Source: Thermoanaerobaculia bacterium (GTDB taxonomy: Bacteria > Acidobacteriota > Thermoanaerobaculia > UBA5066). From it: a DNA stretch of 7,476 nucleotides. The position numbers and the translations under genes are program-made. The DNA is taken from NCBI GenBank assembly GCA_023717585.1, contig JAMQPJ010000535.1:1-7476 (forward strand). The letters run 5' to 3'. Each line of letters begins with the position of its first letter. The first letter of the stretch is position 1. The notes under the pieces are model-generated. The model saw only the letters and a list, made by a program, of their open reading frames with translations, made no database searches and was not told where the DNA came from. Below are positions 1-5,239 of this stretch, in pieces.

Positions 1-164
1 ACGTCGTAGTCCGTGAAGATCGCGCGGTCCAGAAAGAGCTGCGAGCCGGGGAAGAGGTCGACCGTCGCTCCCACCCGTTCGAGGGAGGTCCGCATCAGCT
101 CGCGCACACCGTCGTCGTCGTCGACGACCGCGATGCGAAGCGTGCGAGGGCCGAGTGGTGGCAA
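1..164 (-). CDS. Response regulator receiver domain, N-terminal fragment (partial)
   Basis: This is the start of a two-component response regulator; the rest lies beyond the left edge. Read on the minus strand from a TTG at 164, it gives 54 complete residues. Residues 9-18 read LRIAVVDDDD, the first beta strand and acidic pocket of a CheY-like receiver domain. They are followed by GVRELMRTSLERVGA (alpha 1) and a second strand TVDLF. The phosphoacceptor aspartate normally lies a few residues after the last visible YD (53-54), so it is not in the window, and neither is any output domain. An in-frame TAG at 177-179 limits the start. Between that stop and the conserved strand I see no in-frame ATG or GTG, so TTG at 164 (or CTG at 170) is the likely start. 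No good Shine-Dalgarno is visible, and a -10-like box lies only about 10 bases upstream, so translation may be leaderless or nearly so. The gene is divergent from the DUF1800 gene. The family call is fairly secure; the regulator subtype is unknown. Confidence 0.75.
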   Translation of the reverse strand, partial: MPPLGPRTLRIAVVDDDDGVRELMRTSLERVGATVDLFPGSQLFLDRAIFTDYD

Positions 165-173
165 GACCAGTCC

Positions 174-179
174 ATTCTA
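174..179 (-). promoter_or_regulatory. Putative -10 element (TAGAAT) for the response regulator
   Basis: On the minus strand the sequence CTAGAATGG lies just ahead of the response regulator start. TAGAAT matches the sigma-70 -10 consensus at five of six positions. The same nine bases occur ahead of the kinase gene on the other strand (5198-5206). No convincing -35 hexamer sits 16-18 bases upstream. If this box is used, transcription would begin within a few bases of the TTG at 164. Confidence 0.4.
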
Positions 180-331
180 GCCGGGAGTGGGATGGTGAGG
201 TCCGTCACGACGCGTCGGGAGCGAGCTGTTCACGGCCGGACGCCAGAAACTGGACGACGAGGGTGAGTCGAGCCCCAAGTTCGGCGAACAAGAGACTTAT
301 TCTCAATATCTTACGAAGGAGCCGCAGAAAC

Positions 332-352
332 TCTTGCAATTGCGCGGCAAGA
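332..352 (+). repeat. Inverted repeat, 6-bp arms and 9-base loop
   Basis: TCTTGC (332-337) and GCAAGA (347-352) are perfect reverse complements separated by nine bases. This is the first of four small potential hairpins upstream of the DUF1800 gene. A 6-bp stem of this kind can occur by chance in 300 bases. Confidence 0.35.
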
Positions 353-379
353 CGCGATAGGTTGAGTCACTACAAGGTA

Positions 380-400
380 AGAGAACCCAGCCATTTCTCT
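380..400 (+). repeat. Inverted repeat, 6-bp arms and 9-base loop
   Basis: AGAGAA (380-385) and TTCTCT (395-400) are perfect reverse complements around a nine-base loop, the same geometry as the repeat at 332-352. On RNA it would form a weak, AU-rich hairpin in the presumed leader of the DUF1800/DUF1501 operon. Confidence 0.35.
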
Positions 401-401
401 C

Positions 402-415
402 CGGCCTGTCGGCCG
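402..415 (+). repeat. Inverted repeat with tetraloop geometry
   Basis: CGGCC (402-406) and GGCCG (411-415) are perfect complements around TGTC. It lies one base after the previous inverted repeat, so the two would form adjacent hairpins in a leader RNA. Confidence 0.35.
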
Positions 416-440
416 AATGTGAACGGCAAACCATCGACGT

Positions 441-453
441 GCGGGAATCCCGC
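441..453 (+). promoter_or_regulatory. Palindrome abutting the DUF1800 ribosome binding site
   Basis: GCGGGA (441-446) and TCCCGC (448-453) form a perfect 13-base palindrome around one central A. It ends immediately before the GGGAG ribosome binding site at 454-458. It could be a protein operator or an RNA hairpin (5-bp stem, three-base loop) affecting access to the binding site. Only its position and symmetry support a role. Confidence 0.35.
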
Positions 454-458
454 GGGAG
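454..458 (+). promoter_or_regulatory. Shine-Dalgarno for the DUF1800 gene
   Basis: GGGAG lies six bases before the ATG at 465. It supports this start, which is also the one that gives a full signal peptide. Confidence 0.7.
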
Positions 459-464
459 TACAGG

Positions 465-2459
465 ATGAAGCATTGCCCAAGGCGTTCTTTCCTTCTGACG
501 CTCCTCTTCCTCTCTGCGCCCCTTGCGGCGCAGAGCCTTCCCCAGACGAAGTTCTTCCCGATTCCCCCTTGCCGGGTCGCCGATACCCGTAACCCGGCGG
601 GCGCGTTCGGGGCGCCGGCGCTTGCCGCGGGCTCTTCGCGCACGTACACGCTCGTCGGCACGTGCGGCATCCCCGCCTCGGCGCGGTCCGTGAACATGAA
701 CATCGCCGTCGTCATGCCCTCGGCGGCGGGTTCTCTCGCCGTCGTCCCCGGGGGTGCGGGCGCGGGCTCCTCCACGGCGATCAGCTACCGGGCCGGAAAG
801 ACGCGCGCGAACAACTTCATCGCGCGCCTCGGGTCCTTCGGCGACATCGCCGTCTATTGCCAGCAGCCCACGGGGACGACGGACTTTCTCATCGACGTGT
901 CGGGTTACTTCGAGGACGTGTCCGCGACGCCCGTCTCCACGTTCACCGCCTTCGCGGGTTTCACGACATTCGGGGCGAGTCCCGCGCTGACCGCGCACAT
1001 TCGCGACGTCGGGATGAGCGCCTTCCTCGACGAGCAGTTCGCGGCGCCGCCGTCGAACTACGTGCAGGGGACGCTGTTTCCGAACAACCAGCCCGGCACC
1101 TGCACCGGTAACTGCCCGCGCGACAACTACACGATGTACCCGCTCCAGGGGCAGTTCTACTTCAACGCGCTTTACGGAGGGGACCAGCTCCGCCAGCGCG
1201 TGGCCTGGGCGCTCCACAAGATCATCCCGATCAACGGCCAGGACATCGGCCAGTCGAGCCGGAACGTCCCCTACCTGAACATCCTCGCGAACAACGCGTT
1301 CGGGAACTACCGGAACATCCTCTACCAGATCACGCTGAACGCGGCGATGGGTCAGTACCTCAACATGAATACGTCCACGCTGCAGCTCCCGAACGAGAAC
1401 TACGTGCGGGAGCTTCTGCAGCTCTTCTCGATCGGCCTCGTCAAGCTGAACCTCGACGGGACGCCGCAGCTTAGCGGCGGAGAACCGATCGAGACGTACA
1501 ACCAGGCCGCGATCACCGAGGGCGCTCGCGTCTTCACGGGCTGGCGCCTCGCGCCCCCGATCTCGATCGCTCCGCTCACCGACGACTACGTCACGCCGAT
1601 GGTGCTCGTCGACGCGAACCACGACAAGGGCGCCAAGACCCTCTATAACGGGACGGTTCTCCCCTGTCGGGGTCCCGTGGCTCCGTGCAGCACGCTCCAG
1701 ACCGCCGACAAGGACCTGAACGACACCATCGACGCGGTCTTCAACGACCCGAACGTGGGGCCGTACATCGGCGGATCCCTCATCCGGAACCTCGTGACGT
1801 CGAACCCGAGCCCCGCGTACGTCGCGCGCATCGCGGCGAAATTCAACGACAACGGCTCGGGAGTGCGCGGCGACCTCGCGGCGGTCGTCCGGGCGATCGT
1901 GACCGATTCCGAGGCGCTCGCCGGCGCGACGGACCCGAACTTCGGGGCCCTCCGGGAGCCGGCGTTCTTCGCGATCGCGCTTCTCCGAGGCCTCGGTGCG
2001 CGCTCGGCGAACGGCCTCGGCCTGTCGGACGGCGTCATCTCGCCGCAGGTCGCGAACCTGGGGCAGACCGTCTTCCAGCCCGACACAGTGTTCAGCTATT
2101 TCCCCGCGGACTACCTGACCCCGGGCACCACGCTCTACGGGCCGGAGTTCGGAATCCTCTCGGCCTCGACCGCCCTCCGCCGCGCGAACCTCGTGAACAC
2201 GCTCGTGTATTCGACGATCCCCGTCGGAGCGAACAACCCGTCGGGGACTTCTCTGGACATGAGCGGCATTCAGACTCTCGCCGGCGATCCCGCCGGCATG
2301 GTCGAAGAGCTCAACCGGAGGCTGTGTCACGGCCTCCTCTCGGCTGGCGCCAAGACGGCCATCGTCAACGCCGTGAACGCAGCGCCGACCCCGAGGGCCA
2401 AGGCGCAACAGGCGACGTATCTCGTCGCGACGTCCTCGCAATTCCAGGTGGAGAGGTAA
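465..2459 (+). CDS. Exported DUF1800 protein with N-terminal DTR...DVSGYF domain
   Basis: This 664-residue exported protein belongs to the DUF1800 family, whose biochemical role is not established. Residues 1-23 are a signal peptide: PRRSFLL resembles a twin-arginine motif, followed by a very hydrophobic stretch and a likely cut near PLAAQS. Residues about 29-150 form a separate domain opening with CRVADTR (36-42), carrying a CGIPASA segment (67-73) and ending in DVSGYF (144-149). This matches a beta-rich repeat found in secreted actinobacterial and acidobacterial proteins. DUF1800 follows from about 175. Recognisable blocks are DQLRQRVAWAL (240-250), NAFGNYRNIL (277-286), ENYVRELLQLFSIGL (311-325), ARVFTGW (354-360), HDKGAKTL (386-393) and the C-terminal RRLCHGLL (618-625). 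Cysteine pairs C213/C217 and C401/C408 would fit disulfides in an exported protein. It is longer than typical DUF1800 proteins because of the extra domain. The downstream DUF1501 gene starts two bases after its TAA, so the two are surely cotranscribed. Family assignment is firm; function is unknown. Confidence 0.92.
   Translation: MKHCPRRSFLLTLLFLSAPLAAQSLPQTKFFPIPPCRVADTRNPAGAFGAPALAAGSSRTYTLVGTCGIPASARSVNMNIAVVMPSAAGSLAVVPGGAGAGSSTAISYRAGKTRANNFIARLGSFGDIAVYCQQPTGTTDFLIDVSGYFEDVSATPVSTFTAFAGFTTFGASPALTAHIRDVGMSAFLDEQFAAPPSNYVQGTLFPNNQPGTCTGNCPRDNYTMYPLQGQFYFNALYGGDQLRQRVAWALHKIIPINGQDIGQSSRNVPYLNILANNAFGNYRNILYQITLNAAMGQYLNMNTSTLQLPNENYVRELLQLFSIGLVKLNLDGTPQLSGGEPIETYNQAAITEGARVFTGWRLAPPISIAPLTDDYVTPMVLVDANHDKGAKTLYNGTVLPCRGPVAPCSTLQTADKDLNDTIDAVFNDPNVGPYIGGSLIRNLVTSNPSPAYVARIAAKFNDNGSGVRGDLAAVVRAIVTDSEALAGATDPNFGALREPAFFAIALLRGLGARSANGLGLSDGVISPQVANLGQTVFQPDTVFSYFPADYLTPGTTLYGPEFGILSASTALRRANLVNTLVYSTIPVGANNPSGTSLDMSGIQTLAGDPAGMVEELNRRLCHGLLSAGAKTAIVNAVNAAPTPRAKAQQATYLVATSSQFQVER
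2450..2456 (+). promoter_or_regulatory. Shine-Dalgarno of the DUF1501 gene, inside the DUF1800 coding end
   Basis: GGAGAGG overlaps the last codons of the DUF1800 gene and sits five bases before the ATG at 2462. It fixes that start within a frame that is open far upstream, and it suggests translational coupling between the two genes. Confidence 0.75.
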
Positions 2460-2461
2460 TC

Positions 2462-3883
2462 ATGACGACTCGCAGGGACTTCCTTCGCATTTCGGCGTGC
2501 GGCGCCGTCGGCATGACGGCCATCTCGGAGAGCCTCGAGCGCCTCGGGCTCATTTCGAACGCCGCCATGGCGGCGCCATCCGACTACCGGGCGCTCGTCT
2601 GCATCTTCCTCTTCGGCGGGAACGACGCGAACAACATGGTCATTCCGGTCTACGGGTCGGGTTACACGGCCTACGCCGCGGCCCGCGGCGGCAGCCTCGC
2701 CATCGCGCAGGGCGCGCTCGCCGCGACGACGATCACGCCGAACAGCCTCGGCCTCGCCTACGCGCTCCACCCCGCGATGACGGGCCTCAAGGCCCTCTTC
2801 GACTCCGGCAAGCTCGCCGTCGTCTCGAACGTCGGGCCGCTCAACCAGCCCACCACCAAGGCGCAGTACCAGGGCAACGCCGCCTATCGCCCCTACCAGC
2901 TCTTCTCGCACAGCGACCAGCAGTCCACCTGGATGGCCGCGCGCGCCGACGTGAAGACGAAACTCGGCTGGGGCGGTCTCGCGGCCGACAACCAGGTGTC
3001 CCTCAACGGCGCGTCCGCGTACCCGCCGGTGACGTCGCTCGCGGGGAACAACCAGTTCAACCTCGGGCAGGTCACGAAGCCGCTCGGCGCGGCTCCGGCG
3101 CCGACGGCCCTGAACTCGATCCTCGCGCTGAACGGTTACACGACCTCGGCCGTCGATCTCGCCCGCAGGAGCGCGTTCGACACGCTGCGGACCTTCGACA
3201 CGTCCGTCCCGCTCGTGAACGCGACGAGCGGCGTCACCCAGGCCGCGCTCAACATCGGCACGGCGCTCAAGGTCGATCCGGTCGTCGGGACTTTTCCGAA
3301 CACGAACATCGGCAACCAGCTCAAGCAGGTCGCGAAGATCATCAAGCTCAACCAGACGGCCCCCGAGCTCGGCCTCAACCGCCAGATCTTCTTCTGCTCG
3401 CTGGGCGGCTTCGACACCCACCAGGACCAGCTCGCGGCGCACACGAACCTCTACGGGCGGCTCTCGGCCGCGATGAGCGCGTTCTACGCCGAGATGGTGG
3501 TGCAGGGGCTCCAGGGACGGGTCACGACGTTCACCGAATCCGATTTCGGAAGGACGCTGCAGCCCTCGGGAACGGGCGCGACGGTCGGGTCGGACCACGC
3601 CTGGGGCAGTCACCAGCTCGTGATGGGCGGAGCCGTGGTGGGCACGGACTTCTACGGCGTGAACGGGCCGAACGGGAAGGTCTTTCCGGACCACACGCTC
3701 GGCGCGGGCAATCCGCTCGACACCGACGGACGCGGCCGCTTCATTCCGACGTGCTCGGTGGACCAGTATGCGGCGACGCTCGCGCAGTGGTTCGGCGTCT
3801 CGCTGGTCGACGCGAACACGATCTTCCCGCTCCTCTACCGATTCACGACCCCGAACCTCGGCTTCATGCTCCCGGCCTTCTAA
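2462..3883 (+). CDS. Tat-exported DUF1501 family protein
   Basis: This 473-residue DUF1501 protein is exported, and the family belongs to the alkaline phosphatase/sulfatase superfamily; its substrate is not known. The N-terminus TTRRDFLRI (2-10) is a classic twin-arginine signal, with a mildly hydrophobic region and a likely cut after AMA (35-37). Conserved blocks are LVCIFLFGGNDANN (45-58), LHPAMTGLKALF (102-113), LFSHSDQQSTW (147-157), GGFDTHQDQ (315-323), TESDFGRTLQP (358-368), GSDHAWGSHQLVMGG (376-390) and a C-terminal AATLAQWFGV (437-446). D55, D318, H320, D378 and H379 are candidates for the metal/active-site cluster by analogy with the superfamily. That assignment is inference; I did not identify a nucleophile. 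The ATG at 2462 is preferred over the long upstream open frame because it has a strong ribosome binding site, begins the Tat signal and lies two bases past the preceding stop. DUF1800 and DUF1501 genes are widely found side by side, which supports a joint extracytoplasmic role. Confidence 0.93.
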   Translation: MTTRRDFLRISACGAVGMTAISESLERLGLISNAAMAAPSDYRALVCIFLFGGNDANNMVIPVYGSGYTAYAAARGGSLAIAQGALAATTITPNSLGLAYALHPAMTGLKALFDSGKLAVVSNVGPLNQPTTKAQYQGNAAYRPYQLFSHSDQQSTWMAARADVKTKLGWGGLAADNQVSLNGASAYPPVTSLAGNNQFNLGQVTKPLGAAPAPTALNSILALNGYTTSAVDLARRSAFDTLRTFDTSVPLVNATSGVTQAALNIGTALKVDPVVGTFPNTNIGNQLKQVAKIIKLNQTAPELGLNRQIFFCSLGGFDTHQDQLAAHTNLYGRLSAAMSAFYAEMVVQGLQGRVTTFTESDFGRTLQPSGTGATVGSDHAWGSHQLVMGGAVVGTDFYGVNGPNGKVFPDHTLGAGNPLDTDGRGRFIPTCSVDQYAATLAQWFGVSLVDANTIFPLLYRFTTPNLGFMLPAF

Positions 3884-3906
3884 AACACGGAATCACATCT
3901 CACGCG

Positions 3907-3937
3907 GGCGGGTTCCGGACCGAATGCCGGGCCCGCC
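3907..3937. terminator. Possible bidirectional terminator hairpin between convergent genes
   Basis: In the 66-base gap between the DUF1501 and desaturase stops, GGCGGG (3907-3912) pairs with CCCGCC (3932-3937), and CCGG (3915-3918) with CCGG (3927-3930). A TT/G internal loop and an eight-base terminal loop separate them. The position suits a shared terminator. There is no T-tract on either side, so it is not a canonical intrinsic terminator. Confidence 0.45.
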
Positions 3938-3949
3938 GCCGGATGGCGT

Positions 3950-5101
3950 TTAGAGGCTCTGTCCGGCAGGGGCGTCCCTGAAGCGCTCCAGCGCGGCCTG
4001 CCATTCCTGTCGCGTCGCGCGGAAGCTCCGCTCGCACGCGCGCATCCGGAGCTTCATCTCGCGAACGGCCTGAGACGGCGGGCGCTGCCCGGCGCGCCTC
4101 GCGGCCTTCAGCTCGCTGTGCCGCGCATCGGCTTCCTTCCAGAGGCGAAGGGTCTCGTCCATCCGCCGGCGCGCGTGCTCGGCGCGGGCGCGCAGGTCGT
4201 CCGCCATGCCGGAAGGAATCCGCGCGAGGCGCTCCTCCGTGGTCGCAGCCGCAATCCTCAGCTTCGCGTTCTCGACGACCGGAGGCGGCGTGACGCGCAG
4301 GTTTCGCGCGAGGCGCGTGGCCCGGAAGGATTGAATGAGCCACTTGTTCGGGTCCCAGTGGTACCAGCGGATGCCGTTCCTGAAGTCGGAAGGGAAGGCG
4401 TGATGGAAGTTGTGGAAGCCCTCGCCGTGCGTGAAGAACGCGAGGAACCAGTTGTCGCGCGCCGAATTCTCCGTCGTATACGGGCGCTTGCCCCACATGT
4501 GCGCGAGCGAGTTGATGAAGAACGTGGTGTGGTGGACGAGCACGATGCGCAGGAATCCGCCCCACAGAAGCCCGCCGAGAGGCCGTCCGAAGAGCGCCCC
4601 GACGAGCGCCGGAAACCCGAGTCCGAAGCCGATGCCGATCGCGCGCGACCAGCGGTGCTGCCACATGACGCGCGGGTTGCGGGTCAGGTCGGGTACGGTG
4701 TCGAAGTTCCTGTCCGGACCCTCCTTGTAGAAGATCCACAGCATGTGCGCCCAGAAGCCGCCGCGATTGATGTTGTAGGGGTCGCGGTCCGTGTCGACGA
4801 AACGGTGATGCTCGCGGTGGTCGCGCGCCCACTGGAGGACCGAGTTCTGCAGGGCCATCGCGCCGAAGAACAGCATGATCCACTCGACCGCCGGATGGCA
4901 TTCGTAAGCCCGATGCGAAAAATACCGGTGATAACCCGAACCGATGGAGAGTCCGATCGCGAAGAAAAGCGTCAGGCAGAGGGCGGGCTCCCACCACTGG
5001 ACGCCGAAGCGCGATGCGTAATAGATCGTCCCCACGATGCCGGCGACGGGGGAGAGGCAGAGAAAGAGGATGTTCGTCCAGTCCTTCCGGTGTCCGCTCA
5101 T
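3950..5101 (-). CDS. Membrane fatty acid desaturase (delta-9 acyl-CoA/acyl-lipid type) with C-terminal helical extension
   Basis: This 383-residue membrane di-iron desaturase should insert a cis double bond into a fatty acyl chain at the cytoplasmic face, adjusting membrane fluidity. All three histidine boxes are present: HRYFSH (58-63), HREHH (95-99) and HNFHH (230-234). N197 and H201 in NSLAH complete the ten metal ligands known from stearoyl-CoA desaturase. Hydrophobic segments at about 10-28, 36-56, 71-90, 153-171 and 178-197 fit the family fold. The catalytic domain ends near residue 265. Residues about 275-383 are an extra tail rich in Ala, Arg and Glu, predicted helical or coiled coil, with no desaturase motif. 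No fused cytochrome b5 or ferredoxin domain is seen, so the electron donor must be encoded elsewhere. The ATG at 5101 gives the normal short N-terminus; the upstream Shine-Dalgarno is weak. The gene converges with the DUF1501 gene and diverges from the kinase. Exact regiospecificity and acyl carrier cannot be told from sequence. Confidence 0.93.
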   Translation of the reverse strand: MSGHRKDWTNILFLCLSPVAGIVGTIYYASRFGVQWWEPALCLTLFFAIGLSIGSGYHRYFSHRAYECHPAVEWIMLFFGAMALQNSVLQWARDHREHHRFVDTDRDPYNINRGGFWAHMLWIFYKEGPDRNFDTVPDLTRNPRVMWQHRWSRAIGIGFGLGFPALVGALFGRPLGGLLWGGFLRIVLVHHTTFFINSLAHMWGKRPYTTENSARDNWFLAFFTHGEGFHNFHHAFPSDFRNGIRWYHWDPNKWLIQSFRATRLARNLRVTPPPVVENAKLRIAAATTEERLARIPSGMADDLRARAEHARRRMDETLRLWKEADARHSELKAARRAGQRPPSQAVREMKLRMRACERSFRATRQEWQAALERFRDAPAGQSL

Positions 5102-5107
5102 GCGCTG

Positions 5108-5113
5108 ATCTTA
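5108..5113 (-). promoter_or_regulatory. Possible -10 element (TAAGAT) for the desaturase
   Basis: On the minus strand TAAGAT lies six bases before the desaturase ATG. It matches the -10 consensus at four of six positions. If used, the transcript would start at or near the ATG, implying a leaderless mRNA, which would agree with the poor Shine-Dalgarno. No clear -35 was found. Confidence 0.25.
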
Positions 5114-5116
5114 CCC

Positions 5117-5130
5117 TGCGTCGAGACGCA
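5117..5130. promoter_or_regulatory. 14-base palindrome upstream of the desaturase, candidate operator
   Basis: TGCGTC (5117-5122) and GACGCA (5125-5130) are perfect reverse complements around a central GA. The palindrome lies 16-29 bases upstream of the desaturase ATG, between the TAAGAT box and the expected -35 region. That is a typical place for a repressor site. Desaturase genes are often controlled by TetR-type or other lipid-responsive regulators, but no regulator is encoded next to it here. Confidence 0.4.
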
Positions 5131-5198
5131 TTCGCGATAGACGAAGGCGCGGGCTCCCGGCGACCGGATCGAGAGGGTCCGCTTTCTCGTCGCCGGTC

Positions 5199-5204
5199 TA
5201 GAAT
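5199..5204 (+). promoter_or_regulatory. Putative -10 element (TAGAAT) for the kinase gene
   Basis: TAGAAT lies 35 bases before the kinase ATG, within TCTAGAATGG. The box would place the transcription start near 5211 and leave a leader of about 30 bases. The same CTAGAATGG core precedes the response regulator on the minus strand. The region 17 bases upstream does not resemble TTGACA. Confidence 0.45.
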
Positions 5205-5239
5205 GGCGCAGCCCTCGACGTCCGGGAGCCGCACACACC

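Larger units (their letters stand above)
165..464. other. Divergent intergenic region between response regulator and DUF1800 gene
   Basis: This 300-base gap has no convincing gene. The open frames crossing it lack ribosome binding sites and protein-like composition. It contains the minus-strand TAGAAT box at its left end, a conspicuously AT-rich patch at about 291-316 (around TTATTCTCAATATCTTAC) in an otherwise GC-rich window, and four short inverted repeats between 332 and 453. The AT-rich patch is a reasonable place for the promoter of the DUF1800/DUF1501 operon, but I could not find a matched -35/-10 pair there. Confidence 0.6.

Noticed and set aside
333..359. Possible tiny gene from TTG 334 after a GAAGGAG ribosome-binding-like site
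   Set aside because: It would end after eight sense codons at TAG, with no sign of a leader peptide, so it is not supportable as a gene.
155..592. 145-codon plus-strand open frame crossing the first intergenic region
   Set aside because: It has no ribosome binding site, overlaps the start of the DUF1800 gene in another frame and has no protein-like features.
303..2441. 712-codon open frame on the minus strand opposite the DUF1800 gene
   Set aside because: Its translation is dominated by Arg, Val, Glu, Asp and Gly, with no recognisable domain. It lies antisense to a gene with clear family motifs and arises from strong GC bias at third positions.
1685..2461. Upstream extension of the DUF1501 reading frame
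   Set aside because: The extension is Arg/Pro-rich out-of-frame DUF1800 sequence. The Tat signal and Shine-Dalgarno place the true start at 2462.
2327..3694. 455-codon open frame on the minus strand opposite the DUF1501 gene
   Set aside because: It has the same Arg/Val/Glu-rich shadow composition, no ribosome binding site or domain, and is antisense to a conserved gene.
4118..5140. 340-codon plus-strand open frame opposite the desaturase
   Set aside because: The other strand carries all histidine boxes and membrane segments; this frame shows only Arg/Val/Glu-rich shadow sequence.
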